From: Sabethes cyaneus
Lineage: Eukaryota; Arthropoda; Insecta; Diptera; Culicidae
DNA length: 64,000 nucleotides
NCBI RefSeq assembly: GCF_943734655.1
Contig: NC_071355.1
Span: forward strand, 242,505,183 to 242,569,182
Reading direction: 5' to 3'
Below are positions 46,901 to 56,832 of the stretch, piece after piece. Each line of letters opens with the position of its first letter. Position 1 is the first letter of the stretch. Under the pieces are notes generated by a model, which saw only the letters and a list, made by a program, of their open reading frames with translations, searched no databases and was not told where the DNA came from. Both the position numbers and the translations under genes were made by a program.

Positions 46901-47756
46901 TGACTGCGTAGCAATTCCATAATGTATTCCATAGAATTTCATGCAGTGATAAAAAATATATTGGTGTTTAAACACAAAGTTACTTCCGCGGCAACAGATA
47001 TTCCAGCCCACTGTGCTCAAGAATGTTTATAGTCTATTCAACCTAGCAACACTGCGCTCCAGAGTAATGACCTACCGCTGCTTTTGGAAGTTTAAAGCGC
47101 ATTTTTTCCGAATTGTGAAATCGATGGCGCAGTTACTGAAGAACTTTTTTGTACAGTTAGTATCAGTTGATAATTCTTATCAATCATACCTACTGATTCT
47201 AACTAAAATTGATGTACATTACAATTTTTCGAGGCCAAACCGTGTACCCTCTACGAAAACAGTGCTATCGGCTTAAAAAATCCCATCTCATAGTCGCCAT
47301 TTTTTCCACAACCCAAACATTGGGAACTTTCCAATTGGAAACAGATTGTTTTGTATTTTGGTATTTTCACTATTTCAAAATAAAAAGCGGGTAATTACCA
47401 AAGGAAAACCAAGGCACTCACAAATCGGCATTGCGTAACGAAATGCATTATTTCAAATGCGCATTTCTTGCTATTCGCAAAACCGCGAGGGACACACTCG
47501 CAGGCTGAAAATAAATGCAAAACATAACCTCTAAAATTGAGGAACGAGGCGAACACCAGATATGATGGTGCTGAAAGGTGCGAATTTTACTACCTACTTC
47601 TACTTGGCGAGAATTTATTTAAAAATGTGAACACTTACCCGGATGTCCTTCTCCCACGGATTCTGAGGTGAACAGAAACGAACAGCCGTCTTCCATTTCG
47701 TAGCCATTATGGCCATTGCTGCTGGCAAATCCGTTGGTCGCTTTCGTCTGCGGCAT
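28809..47756 (-). CDS. Sam-S: S-adenosylmethionine synthase (methionine adenosyltransferase)
   Basis: The enzyme makes S-adenosylmethionine from methionine and ATP in the cytosol, supplying methyl groups and the polyamine pathway. Coding exons on the minus strand are 47639-47756, 41344-41421, 41144-41266, 40897-41009 (or the alternative 39456-39568), 29367-29729, 28982-29298 and 28809-28917. All have GT-AG junctions and fit in phase, giving 1221 nt and 406 residues, the usual length for animals. Family motifs are present: GHPDK (37-41, split by intron 1), GAGDQGLMFGYATDET (140-155) and the phosphate-binding GGGAFSGKD (287-295). The start ATG has a good insect context (GACAAAATG), and the N-terminal 25 residues are a variable lead. 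Introns of about 6.2 kb and 9.7 kb carry mobile elements. The alternative fourth exon is the main oddity. Confidence 0.95.
28982..29298 (-). CDS. Sam-S: SAM synthase coding exon 6
   Basis: This 317-nt exon starts GDAGLTGRKIIVDTYGGWG and includes HGGGAFSGKD and TKVDRSAAYAARW, the ATP/phosphate-binding region and the conserved core of the third domain. It ends KNFDLRPGKIV and a split Lys. The donor is AA|GTAAGT. Confidence 0.95.
29367..29729 (-). CDS. Sam-S: SAM synthase coding exon 5
   Basis: This 363-nt exon is in phase 0 at both ends and encodes GLMFGYATDETEECMPLT through INPCGLFIIGGPQ. It contains the GYATDET signature right after the GAGDQ that either alternative exon supplies, and the middle-domain core. 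Codons here are GC-rich compared with the surrounding DNA. Confidence 0.95.
31440..32030 (-). mobile_element. LINE (RTE-like) RT and C-terminal fragment in intron
   Basis: On the minus strand near 32000-31900 the translation LLFIDFKAAYHSVKRNEL gives the palm motif, followed by MLEHGFPTKMIKL. After a deletion, the frame 31464-31832 encodes the C-terminal domain: VFERKILRSILGC, GVYRRRINHEIYQLY and LQWAGHVARMPEERPAK. Most of the RT, including the FADD box, is deleted. It lies in the same sense as the host gene. Confidence 0.7.
32060..32415. repeat. TTCGGCCATTTG-type degenerate repeat
   Basis: Words of the form TTCGGCCATTTGTGTTTCGG recur at 32350-32410, and their complements (CCGAATCACAAATGGCCGA, CAAATGGCATAATTG) lie at 32100-32160. 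The arms are thus in opposite orientation about 200 bp apart, with a non-repeat middle that includes a GGAAATGTTCGC segment. It appears to be a degenerate minisatellite or inverted repeat. Confidence 0.5.
32648..32800 (+). mobile_element. SINE copy in SAM synthase intron
   Basis: It contains the head TTAGCTGCTTTGAGATACGA followed by GTCTAACAAG, then CGGTGCTGTTACGAGTCAGT, CCTGTACTCTAATAACCGGC and GCAATAAAGAAGGGT. The box-B stretch is deleted between AACAAG and CGGTGCT. It is on the strand opposite to the host gene. Confidence 0.7.
33059..36459. mobile_element. Possible 3.4-kb element with inverted sub-terminal motifs
   Basis: GCTCCTAATTCTGCGCA at 33109-33125 has an exact 17-bp inverted partner at 36443-36459. 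Further variants lie inside each end: CCCAATTCTGCGCAC (33059) and TTCCTAATTCTTGCGCA (33088) on the left, TGCGCAGAATTTGGAAC (about 36044) on the right. Outside the pair, CACGGTG (left) and CACGGTA (right) also look related. Multiple inverted sub-terminal motifs are typical of some DNA transposons. No transposase-like frame is seen inside, and the exact ends and target duplication are not resolved. Confidence 0.4.
37140..38440 (-). mobile_element. LINE (RTE-like) remnant in intron
   Basis: On the minus strand, from high to low coordinates, the pieces appear in LINE order. First is the end of the endonuclease (NFAASR, then RFDGECQQV near 38400-38270). Next is the linker NDTRKFYEKGN with SRKGFTAKRDLSTDEDENLL (near 37720-37590). 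Last is the RT palm start FFNFKEAYDLVE, then MHEYGFPNKLVKV (near 37450-37320). All are broken by stops and deletions. Confidence 0.6.
39456..39568 (-). CDS. Sam-S: SAM synthase alternative exon 4a
   Basis: This 113-nt exon encodes FDYKTCNVLLALDQQSPN, then IAAGVHVNRSEEEVGAGDQ after the split Gly. It has the same length, phases (1 in, 0 out) and boundaries as exon 4b, and 26 of 38 residues are identical. Because 113 is not a multiple of three, including both exons would shift the frame, so they should be mutually exclusive. The KTCNVL start is closer to the general animal form as I remember it. Its acceptor is preceded by a C/A-rich repeat instead of a pyrimidine tract. It lies about 1.3 kb downstream of exon 4b. 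Confidence 0.85.
40897..41009 (-). CDS. Sam-S: SAM synthase alternative exon 4b
   Basis: This 113-nt exon encodes FDWRTLNLLIAIEQQSPN, then IAQGVHVDRDEDDVGAGDQ. It is the copy nearer to exon 3 and has a good pyrimidine-rich acceptor (GTTGTCCTCTCAG). It differs from 4a at 12 of 38 positions, mostly conservative, and keeps QQSPNIA and GAGDQ. The segment covers the part of the enzyme near the mobile active-site loop, so the choice of exon could tune kinetics; that is an inference. Confidence 0.88.
41144..41266 (-). CDS. Sam-S: SAM synthase coding exon 3
   Basis: This 123-nt exon encodes TISKTGMILLCGEITSKAVV, then DYQKVVRETVKHIGYDDSSK with a split Gly at the end. The GEITSKA block is typical of the family's first domain. 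The donor is AAG|GTAACG. Confidence 0.95.
41344..41421 (-). CDS. Sam-S: SAM synthase coding exon 2
   Basis: This 78-nt exon completes the Asp of GHPDK and encodes KMCDQISDAILDAHL, then EQDPNAKVAC and a split Glu. The sequence matches the metal- and methionine-binding N-terminal domain. The acceptor is AACGCAG and the donor TGTG|GTAAGT. Confidence 0.95.
42859..42902. repeat. 12-bp tandem repeat
   Basis: The unit AGAATAGATGAT is repeated about three and a half times without change, then passes into a GAATATGAAATAT run to about 42920. It is a small, probably polymorphic minisatellite. Confidence 0.8.
43740..44880 (+). mobile_element. LINE (RTE-like, family B) remnant in intron 1
   Basis: On the plus strand, in order and across frames, are RDEGGDLITNECKVVDGWKQ (linker), NKAAGKDRLPAEL (RT entry), a RGITLL-like block, a degraded IDFKAAYDTID, RQGDGLSNMLFNIAL, IADDFVIIAR (catalytic box) and VEFAYLRSLVTANN. 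It matches the minus-strand LINE at 56833-59690 block for block. It has stops throughout and lacks the endonuclease and the far C-terminus. Confidence 0.7.
45530..45660 (+). mobile_element. Small LINE RT scrap
   Basis: The translation LDFIKAAYDLVK followed by a stop and a MLERFSR*N-like segment matches the palm start of the RTE-like LINEs (DFKAAYDxVK..., MLExGF). Only about 40 codons remain. Confidence 0.45.
47639..47756 (-). CDS. Sam-S: SAM synthase coding exon 1 (start)
   Basis: This exon starts at the ATG at 47756-47754 in the context GACAAAATGCCG. It encodes a variable lead (MPQTKATNGFASSNG and on), then CSFLFTSESVGEGHP, ending one base into the Asp codon. The upstream minus strand to about 48200 has no in-frame ATG extension and is the likely 5' UTR. 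Confidence 0.93.
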
Positions 47757-50700
47757 TTTGTCGAGTTGCTTCAATTAATCACTTGGAAACCTTTTTCTGC
47801 TATTAAAAACTGCACCAGAATTTCTTCGCCTTTTTCGCTATTGGCTCACGAGCACTTTATGGATGTTCTTTTGCACGGAATGGGTAATTCACTGCGATGC
47901 TTACGGATTTTTTATTGGCAATTGCACAGACAGAAAAAACACGATTCTAAGTAGAATAAAGTTTATCTTCAATCGGTCAGATCAATACACTTAAGTTTAA
48001 TTTTCAATTTCAAAGCACTCGCGGAGCCTCGCTTCGGCCCGTCTACACTTCGCAAAACTTTGTGGAAAAGAGATCGATTCGGAAGAAAATTCTTGACGGC
48101 TAGCCAAAGAGAGTACCACACGCTTTTTTTTTTGCTAAATTCTCTCACAACACCCGCACGAGTTTGATAGAGAGGAGAGACCGCGTGCACCGTTATCCAA
48201 AATTACACAAAACAGTAATAAAAAACTACTATGGGTGCAGCGACTGTACCAAACAAAATCAGCACAAAATAAGAAACGCTTTCGCAGGTAAAATTGTTCT
48301 GTATTTGAAAAAGAACTGGAGGATGCTTCCCGACACGAGGACGATCGCCAACTAAAGGCTCGGACGATCCTCAGCGCGAATTTGTATTTATTCGCGAAAG
48401 TGCGATTAGCGCACTGATTACCGACTACTTAGCCCATGAAAGGAAACGCTGAGTAATATTGGTTTCCTTATCTGTCGTTCAGTGAACATCTCGGCAGATT
48501 TTTTTTGCATACAGTTTGGAATTACCTATCACAATCATGAGAGATGCTTCCGTTATTTGGTTGATGCGTTTTGCAGAGCACCAAGCATAGACTTTTTTTT
48601 GGAAGGGATGTGGTAATAAGTTCTACCTGTTACATAATCATATTATTTAACATATCAATCTATTGATACAGAATAGTTAGAGCAATTATCTATTCGTATG
48701 GCATGACAAATTATTGGAAACTATGATTTTGATAAGGTTTGAAGCAAAATAGTATACAAGGGATGATAGTGAAAATTATTAACTTTTGCAACGTCATTGT
48801 ATTCCTCACTCTTGTAGGTTGTTGTGAATACTATCACGTTTTTGATCACGTTACGAATAAAAGCCTACATCAATAAATATTTCAACTAATGAGGTTGAAG
48901 CAGAATTTAAAATAGGCCTTTATGAGCTTCAAATAACAGCTGAAAGCAGTGTATAACATAATAATAGGGTAACCAACCTATTTTGGACCCCCTCAGCAGC
49001 TGTACATAATTTGGACACTTCCATTTGATTTTGCTGTAAGTGTCCAAATTATGTACAGCTGCTGAGGGGGTCCAAAATAGGTTGGTTACCCTATATTGAT
49101 TTAAATAAAAAAAAAATCTGCTGCCTGATGGTGCATAATAATTTTATATGTGTTTAACAGACAATGAGGCTAAGTAGGAAGCTTTCCTATGGAGACTTTC
49201 AATACCTGCCATTTTGAATTTGTTTGATTTTTTTCTGTTGGCGATCAGTGTGTTGGGGATGTTACCTGCACACATGCGGCGTTGTTTACCTGAGTCGTAA
49301 CTTTTTCCAATATTTTTATAACAAATTAAGTCTAGAATTGAGTACTTTTTCAACATTTTTTCTTATTTCATGATTCCGGCGGGGAATTATGCCCATTTCT
49401 CACTTGATTTTGAAGTCATTCATTGATTTCTGCGGGGAACGCGACATAGCTTTTTGATATAATTTGGTCAAATTTCTAATTTTTTAAACAAATCTCGCGC
49501 AACTTTTTAACAGGACCTAAGTAGCAATGAGAGATTCATTTCGTGTCTGTTCTCTTTCGCTTATCACGGCAATGCAAAAGAACTTTAATTCATCGGCTTT
49601 ACATGAATTGGTTACTGGTTCTATTAGCTACTACACTAGCAAGTCAACAGTTAAGAAAACTTTAATTAAATGGCTTTTATGTAGCCGTAATCAAGGAGTC
49701 GGACACTCAGCACATTGTGCCGCGGCACTCCAGAGATATTAAGTGGCACACCTCCGGTTCAATTTTACATATGAAATAGGAGCACTCCCTGTTGTCAAAA
49801 TCATCTCGCACGGTTTTAAGATCTACCAGATTATAATGAATTTAACAAATCTTGCAGTTCGGCACTTTTGGTATAGCATCGGCACAGTTCGGCTCGTCTC
49901 AAGTTACCTAACATAAAAAAGGCTGTGCCGAGTGACCGACCCCTTGAGCCGTAATAATAAAAGGAGCGGGCCACCGCAAAGAGTTTCTCGAGAAATCATC
50001 ACACCATGCAGTTCTTCTAAATATTTACAAACAAACAAAAAGATATGAATGCATGGATAGAGTAATTAAAAGTTTCTAATCTCTATAGTTCAAATTCTGC
50101 GATAAATTGAATATTTAGCTATATTGAATTCACGGGAAATTATATGAAAATGTTTCTGGAATAATGTTCATATAACTTTACAGAAGCAACCTTCTTTTAG
50201 GTAAATTTCAATTTAGTGTTAGACAGTTTTCTCTTTGTTTGTAGAGCACTTTCGATTTTTCTCTCCGTTCGTCGATTGTTTGATCAACTGTCACGATTTT
50301 TTTTATCACTCCTCGCAAAGCTGCCCAAATCCTCCCGAATCGGCAACCACACCACCCACCCACCCACTGGCACAACGATACTTACCCAGGGCTGCCATGA
50401 ACACAAAGTTATAAAAAAATTAAATTCAAAAGACTATTTTTCTATTATACAAAGAAATAATAGCAGAAATGAATACAGAAATCTACCTGATTTCGAATAC
50501 ATTCATTATACTGAAAGCAACAATTGAGGATGCTTTAAAGGCTACCGCTCGCCAAGTTTCCAAAACCTCCAAAACGGATGCTGTTCTCACAAGCCAAAAA
50601 TTTGGCAGCTTTGCGTTTCAATTCGTCCGATTTGTTCAATGCACATCGGGTATCGGTACAGCTACGGCTGGTTGGTGCGTAATCCACCGCGGTGAATCAA

Positions 50701-50854
50701 AACATTCGTTGTTTCTGTGGACTGTGGAATAGGTTTTGGTTTTATCTACAAAACGAACAGATTTTAAGTTGGTGGTAGAATAAAACTGCTTAAATGGATC
50801 ACTCGAACTAGATTCAATCGAAACAGAGTTTTTTTCCGATCACGTTTCTGTGCT
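47757..50854. other. Intergenic spacer between divergent SAM synthase and NHE8 genes
   Basis: The two genes face away from each other, so both promoters should lie in this 3.1-kb spacer. The part 47757-48200 is the likely 5' UTR/promoter zone of SAM synthase. The part near 50200-50854 is the likely 5' zone of NHE8; no TATA box or initiator could be assigned. A perfect hairpin lies at 48964-49094. Small frames such as 49527-49742 show no domain. Confidence 0.5.
48964..49094. repeat. Perfect 57-bp inverted repeat (hairpin)
   Basis: The arms 48964-49020 and 49038-49094 are exact reverse complements, separated by a 17-nt loop. The ends read ATAGGGTAACCAACC inward, with TA dinucleotides at 48965-48966 and 49092-49093 that could be a mariner-type target site. 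No mismatch in 57 bp implies recent origin or active correction. It may be a very short TA-target MITE made of two inverted ends back to back. If transcribed it would fold into a long hairpin RNA. Confidence 0.9.
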
Positions 50855-53029
50855 ATGAATCAGCGCCTCAAGGACACGATGAAGTCTGGATTCGTGTATT
50901 TTCTACTAATCTGCGGATTTCTCTTCACGACGTTCTACAATGTTGCATCCGATGTGCAGCTTCCAGCAGCAGCTGGTGAGGCAGGTTCCATAGCAGGCAC
51001 CGCTGGAAAGAGTCCTTCGGATACAAATGCCACACAAATTTTGGCCGACATTGGAAATCCAGCGCAGGCCACCAAAGAAAACCTTGAAAGAGAAAAACCC
51101 ATACCGAAAAATGCAACCACAACGATGTCTCCGGAGAAAAATGCCGTGGAACAGGAGCACTACAGTTCTATGTCGATTTTCTTCGTACTTTGTGTGATAG
51201 CACTCGGTATTCTACTGATCCATATGATGCTGCAGACTGGATTCCAGTATCTGCCGGAAAGCATTGTCGTCGTCTTTTTGGGAGCCCTTATCGGCCTGAT
51301 ACTGAACAACTCATCCGTCAAACATATTGCCAACTGGGAACGGGAGGAAGTCTTTTCTCCGACAGCATTTTTCCTCGTGCTGTTGCCACCGATCATCTTC
51401 GAATCTGGATACAATCTGCACAAGGGTAATTTCTTTCAAAATATTGGATCTATACTGGTGTTTGCTATTATTGGAACGACCATATCGGCACTGGTCATCG
51501 GTTCCGGGGTTTATTTGCTGGGGCTGGCCGAGGTGGCTTACAGGCTAAATTTCGTGGAATCTTTTGCCTTCGGTTCGCTAATTTCGGCCGTGGATCCAGT
51601 CGCAACGGTGGCAATTTTTCACGCTCTGGATATTGACCCGATACTGAACATGTTGGTGTTTGGTGAAAGCATCCTGAATGATGCGATTTCGATTGTACTA
51701 ACGACAACCGTGATGCCGATGGTCTCCGGTTCGGATACGGCTGGAAGCTCCGGAACTGGGGAATCGATTATATCAGCGCTCAACACATTTTGTTTGATGT
51801 TTTTCGCATCCGCCGGCATTGGCGTAGTTTTTGCGCTGATGAGTGCATTGCTGCTGAAACATGTGGATTTGCGGAAGCATCCATCGTTGGAGTTTGGTTT
51901 GATGTTGGTCTTTACGTATGCCCCGTACGTGCTGGCCGAAGGCATTCACTTATCGGGTAAGTGCATGATAAGACAATTAAGCTATAATAATAGTTCTTTG
52001 ATAAGATATCATTCCTGATTTTCTTCTTTATTACAGGCATAATGGCAATCCTATTTTGCGGAATCGTAATGTCCCATTATACCCATTTTAACCTATCAAC
52101 GGTAACGCAAATCACGATGCAACAAACGATGCGTACGCTAGCCTTTATTGCTGAAACTTGCGTATTCGCCTATTTGGGACTGGCGATCTTCTCCTTCAAA
52201 CATCGCTGCGAGCTCTCGTTCGTAATCTGGGCCATTGTTTTGTGCCTGATCGGAAGGGCGTGCAACATATTCCCTCTAGCTTGGCTGGTGAATCGATTCC
52301 GCGAGCACAAAATTACCAACAAGATGGCTTTCATCATGTGGTTCTCCGGACTGCGGGGTGCCATTTCCTACGCTCTTTCGCTGCATCTTCAGTTTTCGAC
52401 TGAAGAAACGCGACACGTCGTTATTACGACGACATTGATTATTGTCCTTTTTACGACGCTATTTTTCGGTGGTTCAACAATGCCGCTGATGAAGTACCTA
52501 GCCGAGGGAAAGAAAACCCGCCGAGCGAGTCGTGCCAGTCGCCTGGGGAAGAAACGAAAGGAAAAAGCGATTTCGCTCAGTAAAACGCGAGAATGGGGAC
52601 AGGCTATCGATTCCGAGCATCTCTCGGAGCTAACCGAAGAGGAGGAAGTTAGTTTCACCCAGTCCAAGCTGGTCGGCTTTGCGCGACTGGATAGGAAATA
52701 TTTTACACCGTTTTTCACTAGAAGGTTCACGCATCAAGTAGGTTTCTTGTCCAGTAATTTAATACTTTCTCATTTATTGGCATATGTTTTCACTTTGCTA
52801 GGAACTACACGACTGTAAGAGCCAAATGGCTGATTTAACTAACAAATGGTACCAGGCGATCCGAATTTCTCCGGACGATTTAGAGGAAGAGGACGACGAA
52901 GACGACGATGGTGCCTCGGTTGCCGCATCCGAGCGGTCCACCAACATACTGGTTGAGAACAGTAACGCGCGAGGCAAACAGCACAAAGCACCATCCGGTG
53001 AATCGAGCTCCCGCCCGATAAAGTCCTGA
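50855..53029 (+). CDS. NHE8: Sodium/hydrogen exchanger, NHE8 type
   Basis: A membrane antiporter that exchanges Na+ (or K+) for protons; the NHE8 group works in Golgi/endosomes and, in insect epithelia, at the apical membrane. Exons are 50855-51956, 52037-52737 and 52802-53029 (2031 nt, 676 residues), with GT-AG introns of 80 and 64 nt. Residues 1-31 look like a signal peptide or first membrane segment, followed by a low-complexity luminal stretch. The exchanger core starts near 107. Family motifs are FFLVLLPPIIFESGYN (172-187, the amiloride-binding segment), AVDPVATVAIF (245-255), FGESILNDAIS (269-279, with the transport-site Asn-Asp) and SGLRGAISYAL (471-481). The cytosolic tail from about 520 is basic, then very acidic (LEEEDDEDDDG) near the end. 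About a dozen hydrophobic segments are visible. Confidence 0.94.
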
Positions 53030-53949
53030 TTACAAGAGCGTTCCTCCCTGTGCAATACCTCGCTGGACGTGGGTGTGGAAATGTTTTTATAGAACGGGCA
53101 GCTGTGAACTATGGAGCGATATGAAAATAATCCAATCTATATTTGTGTATTTATTGTAAAGCAACATAACGATTTCGATGGGACGCGTGCTGTGCTGTGT
53201 GTTGGAATGAAAACTAAAAAAAACGTTTAGCTATTCTACTATCAAATTTATTACTACTACTTCAAACGGTCCGATCAATGTTAGGATCGAATTGATGTCT
53301 CACTTCATACCACTATATAATGAGAATTTTTCGATCGGCCACAAACCGATCACTGTATATTCTCAACAGTGATAAATAGAATAACGTACTAGTCCGATTA
53401 TTGGTAAGAAATATTTTATAAATTATCATTCCGATTGGAATAACTTGTACGGAAGACGGTTATGATTTTTATGCTACTTGGACGTAACGTATTACAAACA
53501 AAACTTATACAGTATACGCTTGGGAAAGTGTTTTCTTTATCTTCATCAGTATCTTTGTAGTTTTCTATCCAATATGTTACATTTATTCATTGTTGTAATA
53601 CACGTGTTATGTTGTAACAAAAGTGATATGGTGGAGAAATAGTTGTATCCGAAAACTTCTTTCTTTCTCTATAGAGCGGTTGTGATCCAGTTTAGATTCA
53701 AGACGTTTTTCTTATGGCTGATTCTAGGTTTTGCGGCAGTGCGACGAAAACAGTTCTCTTCAACAAGTCCACCGGCACCAGAAACAGGGCAGCTCAACGT
53801 GCAAAATGACTCAACCAGGTCAAAAATGATTCACTTCTACTTGGACGACTGGGAAAATTGGCGACGAGTGGCCTACAATGGTGACGACTGCTTGTAACTG
53901 CACAAATCAGCCGTTGCTAGGGTTGCCAAGTCTGAAAATTACAAAAACT
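53030..53949. other. 3' UTR of NHE8 and spacer
   Basis: AT-rich sequence directly after the NHE8 stop. No canonical AATAAA was seen close to the stop on the plus strand. A frame at 53643-53897 has no domain; its neighbourhood leads into the LINE remnant that becomes recognisable near 54000. Confidence 0.4.
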
Positions 53950-55260
53950 GGCCGGTCGGTTCTGCCTTCAAAAACTGCGGGGAGGGGCCGAACAGAAAAT
54001 CAAATCTACCACATTTGATGTACGCAACAAACGCAGCGCTGATATTGCATCCGACTATCACCTTGTTACCGTTTCGTTTCGTTACCTATCGTTATCGTTT
54101 GCGCGGTGCATGTGTCCAACGACGTTCGCCGATTGGAAAATCTTAAGGTAAAAAGGGCGTTTGTCGAACAACTTGTATCCCAAGTCTCGGAGTTGCCACC
54201 TGGTGGAACCGTCGAATAGTAATGGACCGACATCAAGAACAGTGACAAATGCCTCGGCAAAGTGCGTAGCGGCCGGAGGCAGTAGATCTCGGATGAAACT
54301 TAGAGGAAGATCGACAAGCGGAGGTCCAGGTGGGACAAGAGAGTCTGGATTAATTCTCAAGCCTAACAAAGAAAAACCGCCGCTGGTGATATCCGTTTGT
54401 TGTACGATATTTTTCGAGACCTTAGTGGTGTCAGGATGAATACAATGAAGCTGCTAAACTGCCGCTCTTCGCATAACAGTCCCATTTATATAGGAAACGC
54501 CATAGAAAATGTGACGGTTATGCGAATAGCGGCAGTAAAGGACAGAGCTGATCAGTTACTGTCTGATTAACCGTGCACAACAGCTTAAGCGATGGACTGA
54601 ATATTTTGAACAACTCTTCCTAGTTTTCAATATATCCTAAATATCAGACCAACAAAACCAGCAGAGTATGACGCTAATAGTTGGTCGCATTAATCGCGTA
54701 CATCACTGGGTGAAATTAAAGCATCCATCAAGAGTATGCAATGATTCTGATGATTCTGTATGATTCTCAGCACACATGATGCATCAGCTTTTTAGCAATA
54801 TCTGAGAAACCGCATCTTTTCCGGTGGACTGGTTGCAGGGCATATTGGTTGAAGTCCCTAAAAAAGGAGACCCAGCTGAATACGGTAACTGGCGTGGCAT
54901 CACGTTGCTCAGTATTACGCTCAAAGTAATCTGTAAGTACTCCAGCGGCAGCAAGCTGGATTTCGTAGTAACCGGTCAATATCCCAACGCTCCGCATTGG
55001 AGCAGACCAACGAATTCCACGACCTCACTTCTGCTGGTGTTCGCTGACTTCGAAAAAGTGTTTGACCGACTCAACCATGAAAATATCTGGGGTGCACTTA
55101 GGCGTAGAGACAGTTCCATCGAGGTTCAGTACGAGGCTTTCTCTTCAAGGTTTTGCACAACGGCATCTTGTTCGACCCTATAAGGGTTACTGCTGGCGTA
55201 AGACAGAGCTGCATTTTATCACCGCTGTTATTTCTCATCGTTATGGATGAGATAATAGTA
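53950..55260 (+). mobile_element. LINE (RTE-like, family A) remnant
   Basis: On the plus strand, across frames, are DVRNKRSADIASDYHLVT (end of the endonuclease, with the SD-H motif), RRLENLKVKRAFVEQLVSQV, RRQ.ISDET, DKR.WINS, RWTEYFEQLF, VPKKGDPAEYGNWRGITLLS, SLLLVFADFEKVFDRLNHEN, and a broken GVR.GCILSPL. The order is that of the copy at 23950-25526, and the shared blocks are very similar. It ends before the LADD catalytic box. Several deletions are visible, for example between ITLKVICK and SSGSKLD. Confidence 0.7.
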
Positions 55261-56560
55261 TGCAAGCGTGTAGGGCGCTATATCTCTGTATATTAGCGTT
55301 GTTAGGAGGAAATGCTCATCAACTTAGGGACTACCCAAGGAACAATTTTTGCTTATTAAACGTTTAATCGACAGCTTTTATTCAGCACATGCTGTATAGC
55401 TGCTTTTCAAGTATGTCTAAACACCTTTGTTCAATGCTTATCCAGTGGGTTTTGGAGAATTTAAACAGCACAGTGCTGGTTCTGGGCGTGGAAGATGCGT
55501 TTGTATGACTGTTATGCAACGCATAGTAAAACGTTTATTCAGTACGTATAGGTATGTTTATTAAACTACTGCTGATGGCACTGAAGCTACATTTATTCCA
55601 CAGCAGTTCAACATTTAAACAAGCAAAAAGAAAAAAACATGTAGGAAGTATTTATTTTATTTTGTGGGTTTCGTTATTTTCATATCCATTTTTGTATTCA
55701 TATTATTATTATGATTTATGATGAGAGACTTAGTAGGAAATCATTGTTTGTCTCGAAATTCATCTAGCCCGCCATTTTACTTTTTCACTCATCCAGATTC
55801 GAACTTACATCCTGTGGGTCGGAAGCCGTCGATGAACGCATCTGAGATAATCTGACATATAACAGGCGCCGAGTTTTTAGCCGATGTAGATTTACAAGTT
55901 TAAGTTTGTCAAGCGAGAAACAAACCTCGGCTAAAAGATATTTAAGCGCTGAAGAGTAGCTTCTTAAATCATGTTAGGCACCTGCTGTACAAAATTACGC
56001 TAGAAACCTTTATTCAGCACATATTAAACAATTATAAACTATTTGTACTAGCTGCGAACAATGTTTGCGGCTGTTCATTTGTGATTAGTTAGCAGTAGGA
56101 GTGGTTCGTACTGGTGCCGTAGAGGAGGATTACTTTTGTCACTCCGTCATCACCGATAGTCCGGAGCTTATTGCTGCTGTAACCCGCTCGCTGTCTGTGC
56201 ACATTTAACATCCAAAAACACAGCAGCGGATGGCACGAGAATATATATATATATATTGGCTCGTTTCATTGGGATACTACTGATCGGTAATCGAATAATT
56301 GAAAATTTCGGACATCACTAGCCATGCCACTTAATTTGGTCTACCGTTTATTATGATGCTCCTGTGTGACTTTCTAAGTCTTTGATGCGCCCTCGTTATC
56401 ATTCCTAAAGTAACGTAGCGGGTAAAACCCCAAAAACATGGTGAATCACCGTCTTTAAGAAATAAAATCCTGAAAAAACATTCGTTATCGAGGGAACCTT
56501 TCAAGGTTATTCAAACTGCAGCCTGCTAAGTTTTGCACTGAGAGGAAGGCTCTCCAGCTG
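55261..56560. other. Intergenic sequence with dispersed short repeat words
   Basis: The word TTTATTCAGCACAT occurs at 55377-55390 and 56009-56022, with a variant TTTATTCAGTACGT at 55534-55547. A tRNA-like B-box word lies near 55790 but the context does not fold convincingly. An (AT)n run lies at about 56243-56258. No gene is recognised. Confidence 0.4.
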
Positions 56561-56832
56561 GGATTGTTTTTGTGCAACGAACTGTCGGCGGAAATCTGAT
56601 TTTTTTACATGACGGCGACTATTGTGTGCTCCCGAATCCAATGTTTGATACTTTTCCACTCCACTGTCGCCGAATAATCATTACCTGCCGATATCCTCTG
56701 TTCTTTCACAGTTCATCCCATTTTATTCTGCTGTCGCGGTTTCTCACGAACATGGGCACTTTAGGCATTAGACACAAATCCAGCGCTACGGGACACAACT
56801 AGCAACAACTGTACGAAGAAGTCGTCTCCATT

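Larger units (their letters stand above)
41422..47638 (-). other. SAM synthase intron 1
   Basis: This 6.2-kb intron holds a short tandem array (42859-42902), a plus-strand LINE remnant (43740-44880), a LINE scrap (45530-45660) and otherwise AT-rich sequence. A 179-residue minus-strand frame at 41865-42404 has no recognisable domain. A GACGTAGGACTATGTC palindrome lies at 42442-42457. No further exon is recognised. Confidence 0.6.

Noticed and set aside
47985..48355. Small frames on both strands upstream of SAM synthase
   Set aside because: They lie in the probable 5' UTR/promoter zone and show no motif.
51957..52018. Continuation of the first NHE8 frame past the splice donor
   Set aside because: GTAAGTG follows the Gly codon base at 51956 and the family sequence resumes after the acceptor at 52036; the extension is intron sequence.
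55785..55870. Possible reverse-strand tRNA gene (GTTCGAATC box B word)
   Set aside because: No convincing acceptor or D stem could be folded by eye, and SINE-type tRNA remnants are common here.
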